A stretch of 14,292 nucleotides of DNA from Burkholderia sp. GTDB lineage: Bacteria > Pseudomonadota > Gammaproteobacteria > Burkholderiales > Burkholderiaceae. Below, piece after piece: positions 1-6,279 of the stretch. Within the stretch, counting starts at the first letter, position 1; the number at the start of each line of letters is the position of its first letter. The notes below the pieces were generated by a model. The model made no database searches. It saw nothing but the letters and a program-made list of their open reading frames with translations, and was not told the DNA's origin. The stretch spans positions 1 through 14,292 of the forward strand of contig JASLEG010000202.1 of assembly GCA_030151225.1 (NCBI GenBank), given 5' to 3'. The translations under genes and the position numbers were made by a program.

Positions 1-38
1 ACCAGAACGGCGGCGTCGACGGCTCTCATCTTGGCCAT
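1..38 (-). CDS. gcl: glyoxylate carboligase, N-terminal fragment (cut by window edge)
   Basis: Only the first 12 complete codons lie inside the window. Read on the minus strand they give MAKMRAVDAAVL, which agrees with the N-terminus I remember for E. coli Gcl (MAKMRAVDAA...). Gcl is a thiamine-diphosphate enzyme that joins two glyoxylates into tartronate semialdehyde in glyoxylate/allantoin breakdown. The start is supported by an AAGGAGA ribosome binding site (positions 44-50, minus strand) five bases upstream. A second ATG at 40-42 is in another frame and gives an arginine-rich peptide, so it was not chosen. The gene is divergent from the LysR-type regulator at 222. The identification rests on a very short peptide and stays tentative. 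Confidence 0.62.
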   Translation of the reverse strand, partial: MAKMRAVDAAVL

Positions 39-90
39 GCATGTCTCCTTGGGAATGGCGGATCTCGGTTGAAGACACTGTATGGCTGCG

Positions 91-102
91 TCAAAGCTTT
101 GA
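91..102. promoter_or_regulatory. 12-base palindrome in the divergent gcl/lysR promoter region
   Basis: TCAAAGCTTTGA is a perfect palindrome lying between the two divergent genes. A second loose inverted repeat follows (ATAAG at 102-106, CTTAT at 120-124). LysR-type regulators usually bind dyad sites in the space shared with a divergent target gene, so this is a reasonable operator candidate. Its assignment to this regulator is inference. Confidence 0.35.
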
Positions 103-139
103 TAAGATCGTCGCTCGTCGCTTATTTCAAAACTAAAAG

Positions 140-145
140 TATAGA
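140..145 (+). promoter_or_regulatory. possible -10 element of the LysR regulator gene
   Basis: TATAGA (continuing as AT) lies in an AT-rich patch, about 77 bases before the regulator start codon. No good -35 hexamer is seen 16-18 bases upstream, as is common for activator-dependent promoters. Weak evidence. Confidence 0.3.
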
Positions 146-221
146 ATCGAGGATGCAGGCGGGGCTGTGCAGGTTCAGGCCGCCATGCCGATCGATCGAA
201 TCGAACGGACGGAGACAGACG

Positions 222-1130
222 ATGGACCGCTTCAAGCAGATCGGGACCTTCATGCGCGTGGCCGACGCCGGCAGCCTCGCCTCGGCGGCGCTCGAGGAGG
301 GCGTGGCGCCGGTGGTGCTCGGGCGGCGTATCGACGCGCTCGAAAAGCGCCTCGGCGTGAAGCTGATGTACCGCTCGACGCGGCGGCTGGTGGTCAGCGA
401 GGAGGGCGCGGCGTTTCTCGAACGCTGCCGCGGCCTGCTCAGCGATTGGGCGCAGGCCGAAAACGAGGTGGCGGCCGGGCGCCGCGCCATCAACGGGCAC
501 CTGATCGTGTCGGCGCCGGCCGCGTTCGGCCGCAAGCATGTCGCGCCGTTCGCGCCCGCGTTTGCCGCCGACAAGCCCGAATTGCAGATGTCGTTCAACC
601 TGACCGACCGCGTGGTGGACCTGGTGCGCGAGGGCTACGACCTGTCGATCCGGATCGGCGGCGCGGTGGATCCGAACTTCGTGGCCGTCAAGCTGGCGAC
701 CAATCGCCGCGTGGTGTGCGGCACACCCGAGTATTTCCGTCGCCACGGCCGGCCCACCTCGCTCGACGACCTGCCGAAGCACAACTGCCTCGCCTTCAAC
801 CTGCAGGGGGGGCAGAACCGCGGCTGGTATTTCCGGCGCAATGGCCGGCTCGCCACGATCCGGGTGGCCGGCAATCTCGACTGCAACGACGGCGAGCTGC
901 TGCACCGCTGGGTGTCCGAAGGGCTCGGGCTCGGCTGGCGTTCCACCTGGGAGATCGCGCGGCAGCTCGAGACGGGCGAGCTCGAAACCGTGCTCGACGA
1001 GTACGCGCTGCCCGATTACGACATCCTGGCCGTCTACCCGCAGCAGCGCTACGTGCCGGCGCGGGTGCGCTATTTCATCGACTACCTGCGCGAGGCGTAC
1101 GCGCGGCCGGGCTACTGGCGTGGGGAATGA
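222..1130 (+). CDS. LysR-family transcriptional regulator
   Basis: A 302-residue protein of the usual LysR length. Residues about 1-60 form the winged helix-turn-helix: the core around residues 30-56 (LGRRIDALEKRLGVKL, then YRSTRRL) fits the family pattern of a recognition helix followed by the LEkRLGvkLf.RstR wing. Residues about 90-295 are the periplasmic-binding-protein-like effector domain. The reading frame is open upstream to 69, but ATG 222 is preceded by GGAG at 211-214 with seven bases of spacing and places the helix-turn-helix at the expected distance from the N-terminus. The gene is divergent from the putative gcl gene, so regulation of gcl or of glyoxylate metabolism is a natural guess; the effector cannot be read from the sequence. 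Confidence 0.9.
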   Translation: MDRFKQIGTFMRVADAGSLASAALEEGVAPVVLGRRIDALEKRLGVKLMYRSTRRLVVSEEGAAFLERCRGLLSDWAQAENEVAAGRRAINGHLIVSAPAAFGRKHVAPFAPAFAADKPELQMSFNLTDRVVDLVREGYDLSIRIGGAVDPNFVAVKLATNRRVVCGTPEYFRRHGRPTSLDDLPKHNCLAFNLQGGQNRGWYFRRNGRLATIRVAGNLDCNDGELLHRWVSEGLGLGWRSTWEIARQLETGELETVLDEYALPDYDILAVYPQQRYVPARVRYFIDYLREAYARPGYWRGE

Positions 1131-1205
1131 GGGCCGATTCGGGCCCGATCTCGCCACAAGTCGTTGAAAACACGCCCGATTCGACATACGAAAGCGCCGA
1201 AACAG

Positions 1206-1235
1206 TTGCGTGCTCGCTCAGGAACGGGTTAGAAT
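1206..1235 (+). promoter_or_regulatory. sigma70-type promoter of the rpsF operon
   Basis: TTGCGT (1206-1211) and TAGAAT (1230-1235) are separated by 18 bases. Transcription would start near 1242, giving a leader of about 58 bases before rpsF. Position directly upstream of a highly expressed ribosomal operon supports the call. Confidence 0.6.
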
Positions 1236-1299
1236 CTTCGGCTTCTCACTTGCCACACCGGTCCCGACGCCCGGGTGGCTTTATCCACAAGGAGTGTGT

Positions 1300-1674
1300 A
1301 TGCGTCATTACGAAATCGTCTTCATCGTGCACCCCGATCAGAGCGAGCAGGTGCCCGCGATGATCGAGCGTTACAAGTCCACGATCACCACGCGCGGCGG
1401 CCAGATCCACCGCGTCGAGGACTGGGGCCGTCGCCAACTGGCCTACATGATCGAGAAACTCGCGAAGGCTCACTACGTCTGCCTGAACATCGAGTGCGAC
1501 CAGGCTACGCTCGACGAACTCGAACACGCGTTCAAGTTCAACGACGCAGTGCTGCGTCACCTCATCGTCAAGATGAAGAAGGCCGAAACCGGCCCGTCGC
1601 CGATGATGAAGGAAGTTCAGCGCGAAGAAGCCAAGAAGGCGGCCGCAGCTCAGCCGACCGAAGCGCAGGCTTAA
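1300..1674 (+). CDS. rpsF: 30S ribosomal protein S6
   Basis: A 124-residue protein with the whole S6 fold: it starts MRHYEIVFIVHPDQSEQ, and contains the RNA- and S18-contacting stretch DWGRRQLAYMI (residues 41-51) and KAHYVCLNIE (56-65). The tail from about residue 96 is charged and Ala/Lys/Glu-rich, as is normal for S6. S6 binds 16S rRNA together with S18 in the platform of the small subunit. ATG 1300 is chosen because AAGGAG lies at 1289-1294, five bases upstream, although the frame is open further upstream. First gene of the rpsF-priB-rpsR-rplI operon. Confidence 0.97.
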   Translation: MRHYEIVFIVHPDQSEQVPAMIERYKSTITTRGGQIHRVEDWGRRQLAYMIEKLAKAHYVCLNIECDQATLDELEHAFKFNDAVLRHLIVKMKKAETGPSPMMKEVQREEAKKAAAAQPTEAQA

Positions 1675-1712
1675 GACTCTCAGGGTCAAGCCACCAGGAT
1701 CGCAAGCAACCC

Positions 1713-2012
1713 GTGAACAGGCTGCAATTGTCGGCGAGCGTCGTCGAACGTCAACCGGTGCGGTACACCCCCGCCGGCGTTCCGATCGCCAGCTGCACGC
1801 TGCAGCACAGCACGGAAGTGGTCGAGGCAGGCATCCGCCGACAGGTCGAAATGACGATCGAGGCGATGGCTGCCGGCGAGGCGAGCGGCAGGCTGGAACG
1901 CTGCGAGATGGGCGTCGAGACGCTCTTCACCGGCTTCCTGGCGAAGAAAAGCCGCAACGCGCGAACCCTGGTGTTTCACATCACAGCATTGCAGGACATT
2001 GGAAAGGACTGA
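1713..2012 (+). CDS. priB: primosomal replication protein N (PriB)
   Basis: A 99-residue single-domain OB-fold protein starting (M)NRLQLSASVVERQPVRYTPAG, with the PriB-typical segments GVPIASCTLQH (residues 22-32) and VETLFTGFLAKKSRN (68-82). PriB binds single-stranded DNA and bridges PriA and DnaT in replication restart. The start is GTG at 1713; no ATG in this frame fits the family N-terminus. The only Shine-Dalgarno-like sequence is AGGA at 1696-1699, which is weak and distant, so translation may depend on coupling to rpsF upstream or be modest. Lies between rpsF and rpsR as in many proteobacteria; its stop is three bases from the rpsR start. Confidence 0.93.
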   Translation: MNRLQLSASVVERQPVRYTPAGVPIASCTLQHSTEVVEAGIRRQVEMTIEAMAAGEASGRLERCEMGVETLFTGFLAKKSRNARTLVFHITALQDIGKD

Positions 2013-2015
2013 ATC

Positions 2016-2291
2016 ATGCCCCGTCCCACTGGCAAGAAATTCGACAAGCGTCGTCAGCAACAAAACCCGCTCTTCAAGCGCAAGAAGTTCTGCCGTTTCA
2101 CGGCAGCCGGTGTCGATCAGATCGACTACAAGGACACGGAAACGCTGAAGGACTTCATCGGCGAAAACGGCAAGATCACGCCGGCACGTCTGACGGGTAC
2201 CAAGGCGCACTACCAGCGCCAGCTCGACACGGCCATCAAGCGCGCGCGTTTCCTCGCGCTGATGCCGTACACGGATCAGCACAAGGCCTAA
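2016..2291 (+). CDS. rpsR: 30S ribosomal protein S18
   Basis: A 91-residue basic protein with the S18 core: FKRKKFCRFTAAG (residues 20-32), IDYKDTETLKDFI (36-48), then GKITPARLTGT and YQRQLDTAIKRARFLALMPYT near the C-terminus (the last run is the rRNA/S6-binding helix). S18 pairs with S6 on the platform of the 30S subunit, so the two partners are made from one transcript. An AAAGGA sequence (2003-2008) inside the end of priB sits seven bases before ATG 2016. The length is slightly above the 75 residues of E. coli S18 because of an extended basic N-terminus, common in betaproteobacteria. Confidence 0.97.
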   Translation: MPRPTGKKFDKRRQQQNPLFKRKKFCRFTAAGVDQIDYKDTETLKDFIGENGKITPARLTGTKAHYQRQLDTAIKRARFLALMPYTDQHKA

Positions 2292-2319
2292 GCCCGGCGA
2301 CGCAATAAGGAGAATTCGA

Positions 2320-2772
2320 ATGCAAATCATTCTGTTGGAAAAGGTCGCGAATCTGGGCAACCTGGGCGACATCGTCAAGGTCAAGGACGGCTACGCACGC
2401 AACTTCCTGATCCCGAATCGCAAGGCACGCCGCGCGACGAAGGATGCGATCGCCGAATTCGAAGTCCGCCGCGCGGAACTCGAAAAGGTCGCGGCCGAGA
2501 AGCTGGCAGCGGCACAGGCCGTCGGCGAGAAGCTGGCTGGCCAGTCGTTCGACATCACGCAGAAGTCGGGCGTGGACGGCCGTCTGTTCGGTTCGGTCAC
2601 GAACGCGGACATCGCCGAACTGCTGAAGAAGGCAGGCTACGAAGTCGAGAAGGCGCAAGTGCGTCTGCCGGAAGGCCCGCTCAAGATGATCGGCGAGCAC
2701 GGCGTTCAGGTCGCGCTGCACACGGACGTCGTGGTCGACGTCACGGTGAACGTGGTCGGCGACCACGCGTAA
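2320..2772 (+). CDS. rplI: 50S ribosomal protein L9
   Basis: A 150-residue two-domain protein. Residues 1-50 are the N-terminal rRNA-binding domain with the L9 signature (MQIILLEKVANLGNLGDIVKV and GYARNFLIPNRKA), residues about 50-75 form the long connecting helix rich in Ala/Glu/Lys, and the remainder is the C-terminal domain ending in VTVNVVGDHA. L9 binds domain V of 23S rRNA near the L1 stalk. AAGGAG at 2307-2312 lies seven bases before ATG 2320. Last gene of the operon, followed by a strong intrinsic terminator. Confidence 0.97.
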   Translation: MQIILLEKVANLGNLGDIVKVKDGYARNFLIPNRKARRATKDAIAEFEVRRAELEKVAAEKLAAAQAVGEKLAGQSFDITQKSGVDGRLFGSVTNADIAELLKKAGYEVEKAQVRLPEGPLKMIGEHGVQVALHTDVVVDVTVNVVGDHA

Positions 2773-2791
2773 GCATCACGCTGTTCCAGGC

Positions 2792-2811
2792 CGGGCGGTG
2801 CAAGCCGCCCG
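2792..2811 (+). terminator. first hairpin after rplI (no T-tract)
   Basis: CGGGCGG (2792-2798) and CCGCCCG (2805-2811) form a perfect seven-base stem with a six-base loop just after the rplI stop. It lacks a T-run, so it is probably an accessory hairpin or a block to 3' exonucleases rather than the terminator itself. Confidence 0.45.
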
Positions 2812-2818
2812 TGCCGCG

Positions 2819-2852
2819 AGGGCAGGGTCCGGGAAACCGGCCCTGCCTTTTT
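2819..2852 (+). terminator. intrinsic terminator of the rpsF-rplI operon
   Basis: GGCAGGG (2821-2827) pairs with CCCTGCC (2841-2847). Inside it, CCGG-GAAA-CCGG (2829-2840) makes a second stem capped by a GAAA tetraloop. Five T residues follow at 2848-2852. This is a textbook rho-independent terminator between rplI and dnaB. Confidence 0.9.
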
Positions 2853-2897
2853 CGTTTTCGGCCTGCCGCGTGGCTGGCGCCCGCTCCCGCATTTCGC

Positions 2898-2903
2898 GAT
2901 AAT
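2898..2903 (+). promoter_or_regulatory. -10-like hexamer directly upstream of dnaB
   Basis: GATAAT ends only eight bases before the dnaB ATG at 2912. If it is used, transcription starts within a few bases of the start codon. No purine-rich Shine-Dalgarno sequence is visible between it and ATG, and no clear -35 hexamer is found 16-18 bases upstream. Confidence 0.45.
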
Positions 2904-2911
2904 CCCAAGCC

Positions 2912-4294
2912 ATGAACGTGCCGCACGACCCCCAACTCGAATCGCTGAAAGTCCCGCCGCACTCGGTCGAGGCCGAGCAATCGGTGCTGGGCGGCCTCCT
3001 GCTCGACAACGGAGCCTGGGACCGCATCGCCGACTTTCTGTCGCAATCCGATTTCTACCGCTACGACCACCGGCTGATCTACGAGCACATCGGGCGCCTG
3101 ATCGCCGCGACGCGCCCGGCCGACGTGGTGACCGTGTACGAGGCGCTGGTCACGGCCGGCAAGGCCGACGACGTGGGCGGGCTCGCCTATCTGAACGCGC
3201 TCGCGCAGAACACGCCCAGCGCCGCGAACATCCGCCGCTACGCCGAGATCGTGCGGGATCGCGCGGTGCTGCGCCGGCTGGTGTCGGTGGCCGACGAGAT
3301 CTCGGCCGACGCCTTCAACCCGCAGGGCAAGGAAGTGCGCCAGCTGCTGGACGAGGCCGAGTCGAAGGTGTTCTCGATCGCCGAGGACGGCGCGCGCGGC
3401 ACCCAGGGCTTCCTCGAGATCGGGCCGCTGCTCACCCAGGTGGTGGAGCGCATCGACACGCTCTATCACACGGCCAATCCGAGCGACGTGACGGGCACGC
3501 CCACCGGCTTCGTGGATCTCGACCGCATGACCTCGGGCATGCACGGCGGCGAGCTGATCATCGTGGCCGGGCGGCCGTCGATGGGCAAGACCGCGTTCTC
3601 GATGAACATCGGCGAATACGTGGCCGTGGAATACGGGCTGCCGGTCGCGGTGTTCTCGATGGAAATGCCGGGCTCGCAGCTGGTGATGCGGATGCTCGGT
3701 TCGGTGGGGCGGCTCGACCAGCACCGCATGCGTACCGGGCGGCTGACCGACGAGGATTGGCCGAAACTCACGCACGCGGTGCAGAAGATGAGCGAGGCGC
3801 AGCTGTTCATCGACGAGACCGGCGGCCTGAACCCGATGGAACTGCGCTCGCGCGCGCGGCGCCTGGCGCGCCAGTGCGGCAAGCTCGGCCTGATCATCGT
3901 CGACTACCTGCAGCTGATGAGCGGCTCGTCGCAGGGCGAGAATCGCGCCACCGAAATCTCGGAAATCTCGCGTTCGCTGAAGAGCCTGGCCAAGGAGCTC
4001 GACGTGCCGGTGATCGCGCTGTCGCAGCTGAACCGCGGCCTCGAGCAGCGGCCCAACAAGCGCCCCGTGATGTCGGACCTGCGCGAATCGGGCGCAATCG
4101 AACAGGATGCGGACGTGATCCTGTTCATCTATCGCGACGAGGTGTACAACCCGGACAGCCCCGACAAGGGCACGGCCGAGATCATCATCGGCAAGCAGCG
4201 TAACGGCCCGATCGGGCCGGTTCGGCTCACGTTTCTGGGGCCTTACACGAAGTTCGACAATTTCGCCGGCTCGCAGCACTTCCAGGGCGATTGA
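2912..4294 (+). CDS. dnaB: replicative DNA helicase DnaB
   Basis: A 460-residue protein with both DnaB domains: the N-terminal domain (residues about 14-120, starting PPHSVEAEQSVLGGLLLDN), a linker, and the RecA-like ATPase domain from about residue 190. Walker A is GRPSMGKT at 220-227, the catalytic glutamate is in FSMEMP (Glu251), Walker B is IIVDYLQL at 328-335, and the C-terminal arginine-finger/DNA-loop region SQLNRGLEQRPNKRP and DLRESGAIEQDAD is intact. It unwinds the duplex ahead of the replisome as a hexamer. No intein or insertion is seen. ATG 2912 fits family length; no Shine-Dalgarno sequence precedes it. No clear intrinsic terminator follows, so some read-through into the cassette at 4418 is possible. 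Confidence 0.97.
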   Translation: MNVPHDPQLESLKVPPHSVEAEQSVLGGLLLDNGAWDRIADFLSQSDFYRYDHRLIYEHIGRLIAATRPADVVTVYEALVTAGKADDVGGLAYLNALAQNTPSAANIRRYAEIVRDRAVLRRLVSVADEISADAFNPQGKEVRQLLDEAESKVFSIAEDGARGTQGFLEIGPLLTQVVERIDTLYHTANPSDVTGTPTGFVDLDRMTSGMHGGELIIVAGRPSMGKTAFSMNIGEYVAVEYGLPVAVFSMEMPGSQLVMRMLGSVGRLDQHRMRTGRLTDEDWPKLTHAVQKMSEAQLFIDETGGLNPMELRSRARRLARQCGKLGLIIVDYLQLMSGSSQGENRATEISEISRSLKSLAKELDVPVIALSQLNRGLEQRPNKRPVMSDLRESGAIEQDADVILFIYRDEVYNPDSPDKGTAEIIIGKQRNGPIGPVRLTFLGPYTKFDNFAGSQHFQGD

Positions 4295-4417
4295 GGCCCG
4301 GCGGCGAGCCAGTCAAACTGGCCGGCGATCTGCCGTTAACCGGAGTAGCGGGGCCGAAAGGCCGCGAACCGGGCCGGCATCGAGGGCGCCGGGCATTCGG
4401 ACGACGGGACTTTTTTC
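4295..4417 (+). other. dnaB-fkbH spacer
   Basis: These 123 bases hold no gene. One hairpin is visible: GCCAGT (4308-4313), loop CAA, ACTGGC (4317-4322). It has no T-run. No convincing -35/-10 pair is seen ahead of the cassette, so its promoter is either atypical or lies in or before dnaB. GGGA at 4406-4409 is the only ribosome-binding-like sequence before ATG 4418. Confidence 0.5.
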
Positions 4418-6007
4418 ATGCGCATTGAATTCGTTGGCAACGTCACGACGCAGCCGTTCGGTCGGATCAGGCAATCGTTCGACGCGGGCCGGCTCGAGGT
4501 GGTGCACCACACGATCGACCAGACGATGCAGGTGCTGCTCGGCGCCTGCACGGCCGATGCGCTGATCTCGCACCTCACGCGCGATTATTTCCTGCGCGAC
4601 GGGCCGGCCGGCGCCCGCGACCTGATGGCGCAATACTGCACGGCCGTGCAGCAGTTCGCGCAGCGCAACCGCGTGGTGGTGGTGCTCAACACCTTGCCGT
4701 TGCCGCTCTACCGGCTGGTCGGGCGCGATCACCTCGCGCAGCAGCGGCTGATCATGGCGCTCAACGAGATGCTGTTCGCGTGCGCCGACGCCTGCGCGTG
4801 GGTCAGCCTCGCCGACACCGCGGCCGTGCTCGCGCGCTGCGGCCACGACGCCGGGCTCAGCGCGATCAACGACGCCGTGATGCGCACGCCCTATACGAAC
4901 GCCGCGCTGCCGGGCCTGATCGCCGAATACGCGCGCGTGCTGAAGGAGCGCTTCGAGCCGCGCACCAAGGTGCTGCTGCTCGACGCCGACAACACGCTGT
5001 GGGGCGGCGTGGTGGGCGAGGACGGGGTGGCCGGCATCCAGGCCGGCGATGCGTACCCGGGCATCCTGTATCGGCAATTCCAGGCCGCGCTCGCCGCGCT
5101 GCGCGCGAGCGGCGTGCTGCTGTGCCTGGTCACCAGGAACAACGAAGCCGACGTGAAGGAGGCGTTCGACGCGCTCGACATGCCGCTGCGCTGGAGCGAC
5201 TTCGCCGCCGTGCGCGCGAACTGGGCGCCCAAGAGCGCCAACATCGAGTCGATCGCGCAGCAGCTGAACCTCGGCATCGACGCGATGTTCTTCATCGACG
5301 ACAACCCCGTGGAAATCGCCGAGGTGGCCGCGCGGCTGCCGCAGCTCGGCGCGCGCCAGTTCGCCATTCGCGAGGCGGCCGACGCGATGGCCTGGCTCGC
5401 CGCCGTGCCGGGGCTGTCGGTGTGGGCGCCGTCCGACGAGGATCTGGCCAAGTCCGAGCAATACCGCCAGGAAGCGGGCCGCCAGCAGCTGGCCGGCGCC
5501 GCGACCTCGATCGACGACTACCTGCGCTCGCTCGAGATGGTGATCGAGGCCGGCGTCAACCGTCGCGAGCAGGTCAAGCGCATCGCCCAGCTCACCAACA
5601 AGACCAACCAGTTCAACCTGACCACGCGCCGCTACACCGAGGCCGAGATCCTCGAGGCGATGGACGGTGGCCAGGTGTTCGATTTCCGCGTGCGCGACCG
5701 CTTCGGCGACATGGGCATCATCGGCGTGGTGGTGGTGCGCGACGCGCACATCGAGGCGCTGCTGATGAGCTGCCGCGCGATGGGGCGCCGCGTCGAGGAC
5801 GACATCATGCGCTACGTGCTGAGCCGCGTGGCCGAGCGCCCGCTGGTGGCCCGCTACCTGCCCACCGCGAAGAACCCGATGGTGGCCGATTTCTATGCGC
5901 AGCAGGGCTTCGCCGTGACCGCGGCCGACGACGGCGGCCGGTCCTACGAATACGGCCAGCCCGGCAGCAGCGCCTTCTCCAATCAGATAGTCGAGGTTGA
6001 TGCATGA
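4418..6007 (+). CDS. FkbH-like HAD-superfamily acyl-activating protein
   Basis: A 529-residue FkbH-family protein. Residues 1-175 are the N-terminal SGNH-like region. The HAD domain follows: motif I LLLDADNTLWGGVVGEDG (Asp189, Asp191), motif II Thr239 in LVTRNN, motif III Lys272 in NWAPKSANI, motif IV FFIDDNP (Asp294, Asp295). The C-terminal part (about 370-515) is GNAT-like and carries the family signature IAQLTNKTNQFNLTTRRYT (389-407) and RFGDMGIIG (428-436). Known FkbH proteins take 1,3-bisphosphoglycerate, remove phosphate and load the glyceryl group on a stand-alone ACP; the ACP gene following here fits this. Many FkbH proteins have CSKNN at motif II, whereas this one reads VTRNN. First gene of the cassette; its last four bases overlap the ACP start. 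The substrate is inferred, and another C3 or hydroxy-acyl unit is possible. Confidence 0.9.
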   Translation: MRIEFVGNVTTQPFGRIRQSFDAGRLEVVHHTIDQTMQVLLGACTADALISHLTRDYFLRDGPAGARDLMAQYCTAVQQFAQRNRVVVVLNTLPLPLYRLVGRDHLAQQRLIMALNEMLFACADACAWVSLADTAAVLARCGHDAGLSAINDAVMRTPYTNAALPGLIAEYARVLKERFEPRTKVLLLDADNTLWGGVVGEDGVAGIQAGDAYPGILYRQFQAALAALRASGVLLCLVTRNNEADVKEAFDALDMPLRWSDFAAVRANWAPKSANIESIAQQLNLGIDAMFFIDDNPVEIAEVAARLPQLGARQFAIREAADAMAWLAAVPGLSVWAPSDEDLAKSEQYRQEAGRQQLAGAATSIDDYLRSLEMVIEAGVNRREQVKRIAQLTNKTNQFNLTTRRYTEAEILEAMDGGQVFDFRVRDRFGDMGIIGVVVVRDAHIEALLMSCRAMGRRVEDDIMRYVLSRVAERPLVARYLPTAKNPMVADFYAQQGFAVTAADDGGRSYEYGQPGSSAFSNQIVEVDA

Positions 6008-6279
6008 CTTCCGTGGCCGCCATTTTGTCCGAATCGCTGGACGCGACCTTCAAGAATCAGGGCGTGGACGGCTTCGCGCCGAGCGACGACACCAACCTGC
6101 TCGAGAACGTCGACTCGTTCACGATCGTCGATCTGCTGCTGGAAACCGAGGGCCGTCTCGAGGCCGCGTTCGGGCGCTACGTGCCGCTGGCCGACGAGAC
6201 CATTTTCGATGCCGACAAGTCGCCGCTGAAGAAGTGGTCCGACTGGGTGAAATTCGTGGAGAACCGCCTTGCCGAATGA
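6004..6279 (+). CDS. acyl carrier protein
   Basis: A 91-residue acidic, mostly helical protein with the phosphopantetheine attachment site in ENVDSFTIVDLLLETE: Ser38 follows Asp37, as in the family DS(L/M) motif, though the next residue is Phe rather than Leu or Met. It would carry the growing acyl group as a thioester on a 4'-phosphopantetheine arm added by a transferase encoded elsewhere. ATG 6004 overlaps the fkbH stop (ATGA) and is preceded by GAGG at 5993-5996 with seven bases of spacing. It differs from the housekeeping AcpP (no DSLD.VEL motif), so it is a dedicated carrier for this cassette. Confidence 0.9.
   Translation: MTSVAAILSESLDATFKNQGVDGFAPSDDTNLLENVDSFTIVDLLLETEGRLEAAFGRYVPLADETIFDADKSPLKKWSDWVKFVENRLAE
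6258..6262 (+). promoter_or_regulatory. ribosome binding site fixing a TTG start of the KASIII gene
   Basis: GGAGA lies inside the end of the ACP gene, six bases before TTG 6269. In that frame a stop codon at 6248-6250 excludes every earlier start, and the next ATG would remove the conserved first strand of the ketosynthase. The site therefore decides the TTG start. Confidence 0.7.

Noticed and set aside
2741..4279. A 512-codon open frame on the minus strand opposite dnaB
   Set aside because: It is the antisense shadow of a GC-rich gene: His/Arg/Ala-rich composition, no motif, no ribosome binding site.
4313..5749. A 478-codon minus-strand frame opposite the FkbH gene
   Set aside because: The composition is His/Arg/Val-rich without domain pattern, and the plus-strand FkbH motifs are unmistakable.
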